Origin: CAZMCT01 sp964564785
GTDB lineage: Bacteria; Planctomycetota; Phycisphaerae; UBA1845; Fen-1342
Assembly: GCA_964564785.1 (NCBI GenBank)
Contig: CAZMCT010000011.1
Span: forward strand, 1 to 52,037
Direction of reading: 5' to 3'
Length of the DNA: 52,037 bases
How positions within the stretch are numbered: position 1 is the first letter of the stretch; each line of letters opens with the position of its first letter. The notes below the pieces were generated by a model. The model was given only the letters and a program-made list of their open reading frames with translations. It searched no databases and had not been told where the DNA came from. The position numbers were made by a program, and so were the translations under genes. Positions 8,517-17,479 of the stretch are shown in pieces.

Positions 8517-8632
8517 TGCGGCGCTGAGGGCACGGAACAAGTCTCGCACCCGAGGACCGTTCGGGGCGCCGCCCGCCAGGGTGAGCGCCCCGGCCGCATT
8601 GGGCCCGGAGTACACGCCTGGGGGGCAGCCGG

Positions 8633-8638
8633 TAGAAT
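8633..8638 (+). promoter_or_regulatory. Possible -10 element upstream of the large exported protein
   Basis: TAGAAT, 80 bases before ATG 8718; no convincing -35 at 16-18 bases. Confidence 0.25.
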
Positions 8639-8717
8639 CCTCCGCACATGCGGCCGGGCAAGCAGCGCGTCCCACGGGCGAACGATGCGCCTCCTGGTGC
8701 CGCGGGCCGGAGTACCC

Positions 8718-11700
8718 ATGTCCGCACAAGCTGACGTTCGCGGGGGGGCCGTGGCGGCCGCCCAGGCGATCACGAATCGTCCCATCGCGACGCTGATGCT
8801 GGCCACCATCCTGTTGACGTCCTCTCCCTTCGCCGCCGCCGGGCCGCAGCACTGGGGCTTTGGCTTCGGCTACCTGGTCACGATCGAGGACGACGGCGCC
8901 GGCGGCCGGGTGCTTTGCGTTTACGAGCCGCCGCTGCGCGTGAAGGACGGCCCCTGGCTGCTCCGCTGGCGCGACGCCTCGGGCCAGTACGCCGACGTGC
9001 TGCCCGGCGGATTGGCAGTCGGCGATTTCTGGCCGCAGCCGATGGGAAAAGAGTATGTCGTGACGATCGGCGAGACGGCCGAGCAGGGCATCGTCGTCCG
9101 CGTCTACGACCCGCCCGAGACATTCAGCACCCGGCCGTGGAAGCGGCTGGGGGAGGTCGGCTCGACCCGCATCCCGCGGCCGGCCGACGCCCGGGGGCCC
9201 GTCGCGGGCGAGGGGCAGTGGTCGCCGCCGCTGCTGCATCTGGGTGGAAATAAGCTGCTCGCGACGGCGGCCGGCGACATTCTTGGGCTCGGCCGCGATC
9301 AGTTGATCGTGCTGGCCGTCAGCCCCAGTGGCAAAGCCTCGCTCGGCGTATACGCGCCGCCGGCCTGGCCGGACGGCGACGCGTGGACGTTGCGGACGCT
9401 CCTGGGCCTCAACGAACTCGCCGAGCTCGAGCCCGCGCTGGCGAGCGTCCCGACCGCGCTCGCAGCCGGCGATTTCTGGGGCACGGGCCGCGATGCGCTG
9501 CTGCTGGGGTTCGGCCCGCGGCAGGTGTACGTGACGCTGACCGAGGGGAAGCGTTTGTCCCTCGGCAGAAACCAGCCGAAGTTCACGTTGGCCAAGCCGA
9601 CGATTCAGACTCAGGCGGACTGGCCGGCGGGGCACGGCAGCGGCGGGCCGGTCGTGGCGTGCGACTTCCTGAAGGACGGCTTCGCGTACCTGGCGACGGT
9701 CGTGCGCGACGCGCCGGAGATGCGATTCTCGGTCGCGCCGAAGCAGGCGGAGCGGTATAAAACCGCGTGGGTTCGACCGGATGAGACGTTCGCGGGCGCG
9801 AAGCTGAGCGGCCAGGAGCAGGGGCAGACCCGGGCGATCATGGCCGGGCAGCGGCCGGCGGGGGGGCGGATCGTGGCGGCCGGCGGCGGCCGGGTGTTCG
9901 GGTACATCTCGATGGACGTGGATGAGCGGAAGGAGAAGCTGTGGAAGCCGTGGCAGTTCCACGGCGACGACGACGTCGAGATCTCATTCGCGCACCGCAC
10001 CCCGGTGTACCGGCTGGGGGTGCCGAAGGAATGGCAGGACGGCGACTGGCCGTGGGAGCCGGACGAGCACTTCGGCTGGCCGCACGAGGGCGAGGAGGTC
10101 ACGTACGAAGTTCACATCAAGAACAACGGGCGTGCGGCGATTCCGGCGGGGAAGGTGACGCTGCGGGCGTGGGTCGATGCGGCCGAGAGGAACGCCGACG
10201 TTGTGCGAGGGATCAAGGGAGCGAGGGGTCAAGGGAGCGAGGGCGAAGAGGCTGGGCGATCGGGGGCGGATTTCACGTTCACGATCGATCAGCCCATCCC
10301 GCCGTTTGACCCAGCCAATCCGAAGTATGCAGTGGTGCCGGTCAAGCTGAAGTGGCCGTTTGCGCTCGAGCAGCCGGACGGCTGGACGTGGAAGCGGATC
10401 AATGTCCGCGAAATCGGCGAGCGCTGGCTGATTCTGCGGGTGGAGTACGAGGGCGACGAGAACGAGCGGAACGACCGCTACGAGCTGGCACTGAATTCAC
10501 TGCTGTTCCGCCCGGTGCTGCGGTACGACGTGGACGCCCCGCCCCATCCGACGCCGGAGGGTATCGAGGGCAAGCCCGAGCGGAAGATCAACACGCTGGC
10601 GTGGCGGGCCCCGGTCGTGGCCGGCGATCCGGAGTCGAAGGAGTATTACGGCCGCAAGCTGGCCGACGCGGTGCAGTGCATGTGGGAGCGGAGCCGCACG
10701 AGCGACGGGCAGGACGTGTGGCAGCGGATCGCGTTTGACAGCTACCGCTTGTACGACCCCCAGGGCCGCAACGGCCTGAAGCCGCTGAACCGCGCGGACG
10801 ACTGGTCGTTCTATGAGGGGCCGCGCGAGAATGAGCACTGGCTCGGTCTGTGGGGCGACTACGAGCGGTTCGACGCGGCCGACGGCGGGGCGGAGTTGCA
10901 CGAGACCGGCCACCTGTTCCACCGCATCGGCGATTTGTACCACTACTTCATTTTCCCGACCGGGCAGCGTGACATCCGGCTGGCGGACGGCGAGCCGGTG
11001 CAGATGTACACGTACGCGTGGGGGCTGGATAGTTACTGCTCGGGGCACGCGATCATCGGCGAGGCCACCTGCGACCTGCATCGCTACATCGAGGGCGCCC
11101 GCTATGGGCTGGGTTGGGCGTGGCACAAGATGTTGCCGGAGCGCATCCGTGTGCGGGTGCTCGACCGCGACGGTGCGCCGGTGCCCGATGCGAAGCTGTC
11201 GCTGTGGCTGTACCCGGGCGGCAAGCTGCACAGCCAGGGCGTGACGGGCCCGGACGGGACGTGGGACCCGGGGCTCCCGGGCGGGATCGAGGGAGCGCGG
11301 GATCGAGGGAGCGAGGGGGCGCGCTACCGCGTCTTCGAGCCGTTCAACCTCAAGCAGTGGGAAGGGCCGGCGCTCGACGCGCTCGCGCAGATCTTCACCG
11401 TCGAGCTGCCGGGCTACAGCGACTTCATGATCTGGGGCGCAGAGGACACGCACGCCCACAGCCGCTACACACTGATGCACGAATCGCTGCGCAGCCGCGC
11501 GGGCTGGACGTGGGATTTCAAGACGCTCTACAAGGCCGGCGCACCGGCGCCGCGCGCCGCGGTCACCGCGGCCGTCCAAGGGCGGCACGTCACAATCAGC
11601 ATGAACAGCCCGGAGCGCGCGGCGGAGTACCGCGTCTATCGGCGGTGGGAGCCGACGTACGCGTTCGAGCGGCTTGTCGATCGTGACCCGGCCGGCCACT

Positions 11701-13031
11701 TCGCGGATGACCTCGGGGCGGCCGACTGGTTCACGGGGGGGCGCTACCGCGCCGCGTACTACGTGACCGAAATCCTGCCCGACAGCACCGAGTCGCTGCC
11801 GCGACGCGTGTACGCCATCGCGCTCGAACATGTCAACAGCGTGTGCGACACCGGCGACGGCCGGCTGCTGGTCTCGACCAACTGCGGCAAGGCCGAGCCG
11901 TTCGGCGTCCTCTGCCGCGGCACCACGCCGGCCGAGGAGTTCGTCAAGCACTTCCGCTTCGGCCACACGGCCGCGAAGATCGTCGCTGCGCGGGCTTTCT
12001 GGCCGCAGCGCTGCTACGCGACACTCGTCGCGAGCGACCTGCCCGACTCCGAGCGCTTCTTCGACCTGATCCAGTTCGACAAGCCCGACCGGCACGAGGG
12101 GCACCACCCCGTCGTGCAGACGATTGCGGACTGTGAAGTCGCCGCGTTCTCGGCCGCGGCGCCCTTCACGGTGACGATCCGGCCGGACGCGGACGCCCGG
12201 GCCGCGATCAACGTGGGCGACTGGGCGGCCACGGAAGAGGTGTCGGCGCGGATCATCGCGACGAGCGAATCCGCCCGCGAGCGCGACGAGCGGAAGCCGT
12301 GGACCGAGCCGATCACGCTGACGCTCGACAAACCGCTGTTTGCGGCCGGGCCGAAGGAAGGGCTGCATTTGCGCATCGAGTTCGGCGGCGGCACGCCGGG
12401 TGGAAGCGGCGAGTTGCGCGAGCTGCGAAATCCGCGCGGGCTGGCGACGATCCGCGGCGACGGCGGCCACGAGCACATCGTCATCGCCGACACGGGCAAC
12501 GGCCGGGTGGTCGTGTGGGACCGCTTCACGGCCTTCATCGCCCAGTGGCGGCCGGAGGACGGCAGCGCGTTTTACCCCGCGGCCGTTGCGCACAGCACGA
12601 GGTCCGAGAACGAATGCTATGTGCTTGACCGCCACGCGGACCGCAGCAGCCGCGTGTTTCGACTGAAGCTGGCGGGCAGAAAGATCGCGCCGGTCGGCCA
12701 GCCGCTGCCCGTTCCGGTCGGGGATGCGCAGGCCGGCCCGGAGATCGGTCTGGCGGTGTGGGACACGCGCGATTCGGATATCGTCGAGATGGCCGTCACC
12801 GATGGGGAGCGAGGTAGCGTGCTCTGGTATCGGCTGCCGGCCGGTTCGGAGGAGTGGCATCGGCTTCCCGGCGGTTCGACGGAACCGGTCGAGGAGCTGC
12901 GCGCGGCGCTCGGCACGTTCGCGGGCGACGCGCAGCTCACGAATCCGACCGACGTCGCGTTCACGAGCGAGAACGGCGAGCTGCGGCTGTACGCGGTCGA
13001 CGGCCACAACCGCATCGTCCGCATCCGCTGA
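8718..13031 (+). CDS. Very large exported protein with HExxH (zincin-like) motif and NHL-like repeats
   Basis: 1437 aa from ATG 8718 (CCGGAG upstream; ATG 8685 would add 11 aa). A signal peptide (PIATLMLATILLTSSPFAAAG) ends near residue 40. Residues ~45-400 contain repeated 'GLAVGDFW', 'ALAAGDFWGTGRDALLLGF' strands like FG-GAP/VCBS propeller blades. Residues ~450-620 look like a CARDB-like beta-sandwich (VTYEVHIKNNGRAAIPAG). HETGHLFHRIGD at 728-739 fits an HExxH zinc protease signature; a Gly/Pro-rich Ig-like segment follows (RIRVRVLDRDGAPVPDAKL). The C-terminus has NHL-type blades (ADTGNGRVVVWD, AVDGHNRIVRIR). In-frame GATCAAGGGA-type repeats insert low-complexity peptides near residues 498-512 and 856-868. 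Function unknown; secreted metalloprotease or degraded relative is inferred. Confidence 0.7.
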   Translation: MSAQADVRGGAVAAAQAITNRPIATLMLATILLTSSPFAAAGPQHWGFGFGYLVTIEDDGAGGRVLCVYEPPLRVKDGPWLLRWRDASGQYADVLPGGLAVGDFWPQPMGKEYVVTIGETAEQGIVVRVYDPPETFSTRPWKRLGEVGSTRIPRPADARGPVAGEGQWSPPLLHLGGNKLLATAAGDILGLGRDQLIVLAVSPSGKASLGVYAPPAWPDGDAWTLRTLLGLNELAELEPALASVPTALAAGDFWGTGRDALLLGFGPRQVYVTLTEGKRLSLGRNQPKFTLAKPTIQTQADWPAGHGSGGPVVACDFLKDGFAYLATVVRDAPEMRFSVAPKQAERYKTAWVRPDETFAGAKLSGQEQGQTRAIMAGQRPAGGRIVAAGGGRVFGYISMDVDERKEKLWKPWQFHGDDDVEISFAHRTPVYRLGVPKEWQDGDWPWEPDEHFGWPHEGEEVTYEVHIKNNGRAAIPAGKVTLRAWVDAAERNADVVRGIKGARGQGSEGEEAGRSGADFTFTIDQPIPPFDPANPKYAVVPVKLKWPFALEQPDGWTWKRINVREIGERWLILRVEYEGDENERNDRYELALNSLLFRPVLRYDVDAPPHPTPEGIEGKPERKINTLAWRAPVVAGDPESKEYYGRKLADAVQCMWERSRTSDGQDVWQRIAFDSYRLYDPQGRNGLKPLNRADDWSFYEGPRENEHWLGLWGDYERFDAADGGAELHETGHLFHRIGDLYHYFIFPTGQRDIRLADGEPVQMYTYAWGLDSYCSGHAIIGEATCDLHRYIEGARYGLGWAWHKMLPERIRVRVLDRDGAPVPDAKLSLWLYPGGKLHSQGVTGPDGTWDPGLPGGIEGARDRGSEGARYRVFEPFNLKQWEGPALDALAQIFTVELPGYSDFMIWGAEDTHAHSRYTLMHESLRSRAGWTWDFKTLYKAGAPAPRAAVTAAVQGRHVTISMNSPERAAEYRVYRRWEPTYAFERLVDRDPAGHFADDLGAADWFTGGRYRAAYYVTEILPDSTESLPRRVYAIALEHVNSVCDTGDGRLLVSTNCGKAEPFGVLCRGTTPAEEFVKHFRFGHTAAKIVAARAFWPQRCYATLVASDLPDSERFFDLIQFDKPDRHEGHHPVVQTIADCEVAAFSAAAPFTVTIRPDADARAAINVGDWAATEEVSARIIATSESARERDERKPWTEPITLTLDKPLFAAGPKEGLHLRIEFGGGTPGGSGELRELRNPRGLATIRGDGGHEHIVIADTGNGRVVVWDRFTAFIAQWRPEDGSAFYPAAVAHSTRSENECYVLDRHADRSSRVFRLKLAGRKIAPVGQPLPVPVGDAQAGPEIGLAVWDTRDSDIVEMAVTDGERGSVLWYRLPAGSEEWHRLPGGSTEPVEELRAALGTFAGDAQLTNPTDVAFTSENGELRLYAVDGHNRIVRIR
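10208..10250 (+). repeat. In-frame GGGATCAAGGGAGCG repeat inside the large exported protein
   Basis: Three imperfect copies of GGGATCAAGGGAGCGAGG-type sequence encode GIKGARGQGSEGEE and interrupt what looks like a beta-sandwich strand region. Same family as the repeats at 145-183, 5334-5425 and 11283-11320. Confidence 0.6.
11283..11320 (+). repeat. Second in-frame GGGATCGAGGGAGCG repeat in the large exported protein
   Basis: Encodes GIEGARDRGSEGAR between the Ig-like segment and YRVFEPFNL. The peptide closely matches that encoded at 10208-10250 and the pdhA tail (GIKGARDQGIK), showing one dispersed repeat kept in the same translated frame. Confidence 0.6.
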
Positions 13032-13050
13032 GCGCCGCGCGGCGCGGGGT

Positions 13051-13836
13051 CTACGCCGTCAGCGTACGGATGTCCTCGGGCTCGGCCTCGCCCTGGACGA
13101 AGCGCCGCACGTGCGGCTCCTCGGCCCGCAACACTTCCTCGGGCGTCCCGTCGGCCAGAAAGCGGCCGTCGGAGAGCATCAGCACGCGGTCGCCGACCGT
13201 GGCGGCGGTTCGCATGTCGTGCGTGACCACCACGCCCGTGATGCGCACTTCGTTCTGGAGCTGGCGGATGAGCTTGTTGACCACATCCGAGCGCTGCGGG
13301 TCGAGCCCGGCCGTCGGCTCGTCGTAGAGGATCACTTTCGGCGGCGGCTCCATCGCGATCGCCCGGGCCACGGCCACCCGTTTGCGCTCGCCGCCCGACA
13401 GCTCGGCCGGGCGCTTGTGGCCGAACGTCTCGAGGCCGACGATTTCGAGGCAGCGCCGAGCGATCTTGCGGATGCGGGCGGGGTCGAGCTTGGCCTCGCT
13501 GTTTTCAGTCATCGGAAAACAGACGTTTTCGAGAACGGTCATCGAGTCGAACAGCGCGTTGAGCTGGAATACGAAGCTGATCTGCCGCCGGATCGGCACG
13601 AGGGCCCGCTCGCTCAGGCGGTCGATGCGCTGCCCCTCGAAATACACCTCGCCACGGTCCGGCCGGAGCAGACCGACGATGTGCCGCAGCAGCACGCTCT
13701 TGCCCGTGCCCGAGCGGCCGATGATGACCGTGTTCCGGCCGCGCTCGACCGCGAGGTCGATGTTGTCCAGCACGCGTTGGCGGCCGAAGGCCTTGCTGAC
13801 GCCGCGGAGCTCGATGATGGGGGGCGACCCGGTCAT
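13051..13836 (-). CDS. mlaF: MlaF-type lipid transport ABC ATPase
   Basis: 261 aa from ATG 13836 (MTGSPPIIELRGVSKAFG). ATPase of an MCE/Mla-type phospholipid transporter of the inner membrane. Walker A GRSGTGKS (40-47), signature LSGGERKR, Walker B VILYDEPTAGLDP and the switch His in VVTHDM are intact. The frame is open to 13944, but the extra 36 residues come from the intergenic inverted repeat. It lies 123 bases downstream of mlaE. No mlaD/MCE gene follows; the neighbour converges. Confidence 0.88.
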   Translation of the reverse strand: MTGSPPIIELRGVSKAFGRQRVLDNIDLAVERGRNTVIIGRSGTGKSVLLRHIVGLLRPDRGEVYFEGQRIDRLSERALVPIRRQISFVFQLNALFDSMTVLENVCFPMTENSEAKLDPARIRKIARRCLEIVGLETFGHKRPAELSGGERKRVAVARAIAMEPPPKVILYDEPTAGLDPQRSDVVNKLIRQLQNEVRITGVVVTHDMRTAATVGDRVLMLSDGRFLADGTPEEVLRAEEPHVRRFVQGEAEPEDIRTLTA

Positions 13837-13859
13837 TTGCGTACATCCACGAGAGGGCG

Positions 13860-13935
13860 AGGTGAGAGGGCGGGAAGGCGGGAGAGTGAGGATGGACGAG
13901 GGCGCGCCGTGCGTTCCCGCGTTCCCAGGTTGCCA
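13860..13935. repeat. Inverted repeat between mlaE and mlaF
   Basis: GAGGGCGGGAAGGCGGGAG near 13865-13884 pairs imperfectly with GTTCCCGCGTTCCCAGG near 13914-13930. Same placement logic as the other intercistronic inverted repeats. Confidence 0.4.
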
Positions 13936-13959
13936 CCGTCGCACATCTTGATGCCTCGC

Positions 13960-14808
13960 TCAGATCAGCGACCGGAACCCGTACCAGATCTCGTAGAAGC
14001 CGTTGAGCAGGAAGTTCAGGAACAGGTCCAGCAGCAGGATCAGGATGAAGCTGAGCACGAAGCTCTGCGTGCACGCCTGACCGACGCCCTCGGCCCCCGG
14101 CTTGCAGTGGAACCCGTTGAAGCAGCTCACCAGGCCGATCACCGCTCCGAAGAACACGCTCTTGAAGAGCCCGCTGCCCAGGTCCCACAGCTCGACCGTG
14201 TTCTGGACGTGCCGCCAGAACGGCTCCGATTCGCCGTTGAAGACGCCCACGTACACCACCCACGCGCCCAGCGTGCCCATGAGGTTCGCGTACGCGGTCA
14301 GCAGCGGCGTCAGCACGACGCACGCCACCACCCGCGGCGTGACCAGGTAGCGAATCGGGTCGGCGCCCATGCTGCGCAGCGCCAGGAGCTGCTCCGTCAC
14401 GTTCATCGTGCCCAATTCCGCCGCCAGTGCGCCGCCCGCCCGCCCCGCCAGCATCACGCCGGCCAGCACCGGCCCCAGTTCCTGGCACAGCGACACGATG
14501 ATGATCGCTCCCAGCCGGTCGGTCATGTTCGACGCGTCGAACTGCGCCCAGCCCTGCACGATCAGCACCATCCCGATGAACGTCCCGGTCAGCATCACCA
14601 CCGGCGTCGAGCGGGCCCCGATCTGAAACGCCTGCGGCAGCAGCCGCCGCCAACCCCGGACCGTCAGCAGCTCCCGCGGCACGAACGAAGCCGCGTACGC
14701 GCTGAACGTCCAGAAGCGGCCGAACTCATCGAGCGTCGACAGCACCCCCCCGGTGGTGAAGCCGCCCAGCCGCGCCACGCTCGCCGCCAGCGGATTCCTG
14801 CGGGCCAT
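13960..14808 (-). CDS. mlaE: MlaE-type ABC permease
   Basis: 282 aa from ATG 14808 (MARRNPLAASV); an upstream in-frame ATG at 14889 gives 309 aa, longer than usual. MlaE permeases have five to six membrane helices and the conserved LGPVLAGVMLAGRAGGALAAELGTM (split here: LGPVLAGVMLAGRAG, then GALAAELGTM) with EQLLALRSMGADP coupling region, both visible. Helices at the C-terminus (FILILLLDLFLNFLLNGFYEI) end the protein. Pairs with mlaF; probably moves phospholipids between membranes. Divergent from ftsK. Confidence 0.88.
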   Translation of the reverse strand: MARRNPLAASVARLGGFTTGGVLSTLDEFGRFWTFSAYAASFVPRELLTVRGWRRLLPQAFQIGARSTPVVMLTGTFIGMVLIVQGWAQFDASNMTDRLGAIIIVSLCQELGPVLAGVMLAGRAGGALAAELGTMNVTEQLLALRSMGADPIRYLVTPRVVACVVLTPLLTAYANLMGTLGAWVVYVGVFNGESEPFWRHVQNTVELWDLGSGLFKSVFFGAVIGLVSCFNGFHCKPGAEGVGQACTQSFVLSFILILLLDLFLNFLLNGFYEIWYGFRSLI

Positions 14809-14971
14809 GCCGGGTTCGCTCCTGTGCTCTTTCGGCCGACCCGAGCGCGACCCGCGCCCGGACGCGGCCGGTCGTCCGGAAGGCTCCATAGGTTATCGAG
14901 TTCCGGCCGGCAATGCGATATCATGGCGCCCGGCCCCGGCCGCGCCGGTCGGGAAGCACAGGGACGGTCGC

Positions 14972-17470
14972 ATGTCGCGCACGGATGAGCGCCGGGCGGC
15001 GCTGCGCTTCTGTCTGGTCGCGCTGGGCTGGCTGGTCTGTCTGTTCGGCTGGGCCTGCGTGCTGAGCTTCGATCCCGCCGATCCGCCGGCCGAGGGGGTG
15101 TGGCTGCCGCCGCCCCGCACGATCCACAACCTTTGCGGCCCGGTCGGCGCCTGGCTTGCGTACCATTCATTCCTGACGTTCGGAGTCGGGGTCTACCCCG
15201 TCCTGGCGGTGCTGCACGGGTTCGTCATCGCGGCCGGCAAGCGGGCCCCGCTGGGCGACCTGTATCTGAGATTCGTCGGCTTGCTACTGGTGGGGGCGGC
15301 CTCGGCGGCCCTGGCCTTCCTGCTCCTGCAACCTTCGGAGCGCTATTTGATCACCGGGCCGGGCGGCGCGGTCGGATTGATCCTGGGGAGCTTCCTCGTC
15401 CGGCATCTCCAGCCGTTCGGCAGTCTGCTCCTGCTGGGCCTGTCGCTGCTGGTCGGCCTGGTGCTGGCCGCCGACAACGTGCTGCTCGTTGCGCTGCGCT
15501 GGTTGCGGTGGGCGGGGACGAGCTCGGCCCCGGTCATCGTTCGGGGCGGGACGCTGGTCGCGGGCGCGGGCGTGACGATCGCGAACAACGTCGCCGGCAC
15601 CCTGACCGAGAGGCTGTCCGGCGGGAACGGCAACCCCGGCCGCGTCGGTGCCCCGCCCGCCCCGGGCGGCAAGCCGGCCCGCAGCGAGGCGGTCGCGCTC
15701 CGGAAGCAGCGCAGCGAACCCGCCGACACGGACGAGGAGGAGGCTGACGAGCCCGAGCCTGCCGCGGCCCCCCGGCCGGCCCGGGCGCCGCCGCCAACCG
15801 CGCCTGAGGCTGCGGAGGATGAGGCCGGGCAGCCCGCCGACGAGGCCGAGCCGAGCACGTCGAAGCCGGCCGCCCCGCGCCAACTGCTGATCAAGGACCT
15901 CGCGCCGCCGCCGCGCAAGCCCGCCCCCGTTCCGCCCGAGCTGCGGCGCCCCGCGGACGACGACTATGAGTTGCCGCCGCTCAACCTGCTCGACCGCGCC
16001 GTCGCCCTGGACAAGGCGGCGATCGAGACCGCTTGCCGCGAAAAGGCCTACGTGCTCGAGCAGACCTTGAACGAGTTCCGGCTCGCGGTTGAGGTGGTCG
16101 CGATCGAGACCGGGCCGGTGATCACGGTGTTCGAGCTGAAGCTGGCGCCGGGGATCAAGGTCAGCCAGATCGCCTCGCTGTCGAACGACATGGCCCGGGC
16201 GCTGAAGGCCCCGGCCGTGCGGGTGGTCGCGCCGCTGCCCGGCAAGAGCACGATCGGCATCGAGGTCCCGAATATCGACAAGGAGAAGGTGCGGCTGCGC
16301 GACGTGATGGAGCTCGCCGGCCCGCGGGTCGAGCAGTACGCGCTGCCGCTGTTCCTGGGCAAGGACGCGGCCGGCCAGCCGCTGGTCGCGGACCTGACCC
16401 GTATGCCGCACCTGCTGATTGCGGGCACGACCGGCTCGGGCAAGAGTGTATGCGTGACGAGCCTGATCTCGTCGGTGCTGATGACGCGCTCGCCGAGCGA
16501 GGTGAACCTGATCCTGATCGACCCGAAGGTGGTCGAGCTGGCGATGTACAAGGATGTCCCGCACCTGATCTGCCCGATCGTGACCGAGGTCAGCAAGGCC
16601 GAGGGCATCCTCGACTGGGCGTCGACCAAGATGGACGAGCGCTACGCGCTGCTGGCCGAGGCGGGCGTCAAGGACATCCGCTCGTACAACCGGCTGGGCT
16701 ATACCGGGTTGTGCGAACGGCTCAAGCCGGCTTCCGACGAGGAAATGGCCAAGATCCCCGTGCGGCTGCCGTACATCGTGATCATGATCGACGAGCTGGC
16801 CGACCTGATGATGCTCTCGCCCAAGGAGGTCGAGTTCTTCCTCTGCCGCATCGCCCAGAAGAGCCGGGCCGTCGGCATCCACCTGATCGTCAGCACGCAG
16901 CGGCCGCAGGCGAACGTCGTCACCGGGCTGATCAAGAGCAACCTGCCGAGCCGCATCTGTTTCCGCGTCAGCAGCCGGCTCGACTCGCGGATCGTGCTCG
17001 ACCAGAACGGCGGCGAGGTGCTCATGGGCCAGGGCGACATGCTGTTCCTGCCGCCCGGCAGCAGCAAGCTGGTGCGGGCCCAGGGCACCTTCGTCGACGA
17101 TGACGAGCTGCGGCGCGTCGTGCGGCACGCGGCCGAGCAGCGCCGGCCCGAGTTCCACCCGGAGCTGGTCCGCCTGCCCGGCTCTGAGAGCGCCGGCGAG
17201 GGCGAGCGCGACGAACTCTTCGACCAGGCCGTCGACATCATCGTCGAGGCCGGCCGCGGCTCGGTCAGCCTGCTCCAGCGGCGCCTGACCATCGGCTACG
17301 GCCGGGCCAGCCGGCTGATCGACCAGATGTACGCGGCCGGCATCGTCGGCGAGTACAAGGGCAGCCAGGCCCGCGAGGTGATCGTGACGGCCGACGAGTG
17401 GCAGGCGATGCGCGCACAGCGCGACCGCGAGGAGCGGGCGGAGGCGGACGCGCCCGAGCCTGCGGAATGA
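14972..17470 (+). CDS. ftsK: DNA translocase FtsK/SpoIIIE
   Basis: 832 aa from ATG 14972 with AGGGACGG upstream. Septal DNA pump that clears chromosome ends during division. Four to five membrane helices lie in residues ~8-200, then a Pro/Glu/Ala-rich linker (~205-310), the alpha/beta motor with Walker A GTTGSGKS (~485-492), Walker B YIVIMIDELADLMM (~600) and the FtsK signature region STQRPQANVVTG, then a winged-helix gamma domain (~750-815, RRLTIGYGRASRLIDQM) which reads KOPS-like DNA sites. The frame is open upstream to 14753, but that part overlaps mlaE and is not FtsK-like. Confidence 0.93.
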   Translation: MSRTDERRAALRFCLVALGWLVCLFGWACVLSFDPADPPAEGVWLPPPRTIHNLCGPVGAWLAYHSFLTFGVGVYPVLAVLHGFVIAAGKRAPLGDLYLRFVGLLLVGAASAALAFLLLQPSERYLITGPGGAVGLILGSFLVRHLQPFGSLLLLGLSLLVGLVLAADNVLLVALRWLRWAGTSSAPVIVRGGTLVAGAGVTIANNVAGTLTERLSGGNGNPGRVGAPPAPGGKPARSEAVALRKQRSEPADTDEEEADEPEPAAAPRPARAPPPTAPEAAEDEAGQPADEAEPSTSKPAAPRQLLIKDLAPPPRKPAPVPPELRRPADDDYELPPLNLLDRAVALDKAAIETACREKAYVLEQTLNEFRLAVEVVAIETGPVITVFELKLAPGIKVSQIASLSNDMARALKAPAVRVVAPLPGKSTIGIEVPNIDKEKVRLRDVMELAGPRVEQYALPLFLGKDAAGQPLVADLTRMPHLLIAGTTGSGKSVCVTSLISSVLMTRSPSEVNLILIDPKVVELAMYKDVPHLICPIVTEVSKAEGILDWASTKMDERYALLAEAGVKDIRSYNRLGYTGLCERLKPASDEEMAKIPVRLPYIVIMIDELADLMMLSPKEVEFFLCRIAQKSRAVGIHLIVSTQRPQANVVTGLIKSNLPSRICFRVSSRLDSRIVLDQNGGEVLMGQGDMLFLPPGSSKLVRAQGTFVDDDELRRVVRHAAEQRRPEFHPELVRLPGSESAGEGERDELFDQAVDIIVEAGRGSVSLLQRRLTIGYGRASRLIDQMYAAGIVGEYKGSQAREVIVTADEWQAMRAQRDREERAEADAPEPAE

Positions 17471-17479
17471 CCGCGGCTC

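Noticed and set aside
7824..9962. 712-codon minus-strand frame across the region after the tRNA
   Set aside because: Low-complexity Arg/Pro composition and overlap with the start of the large exported protein; no ribosome binding site.
10497..13007. 836-codon frame antisense to the large exported protein
   Set aside because: Arg/Val/Ala-rich mirror sequence; the plus frame has a signal peptide, HExxH and NHL-like repeats.
13837..13944. N-terminal extension of MlaF
   Set aside because: Derived from the mlaE-mlaF intergenic inverted repeat; not like the family.
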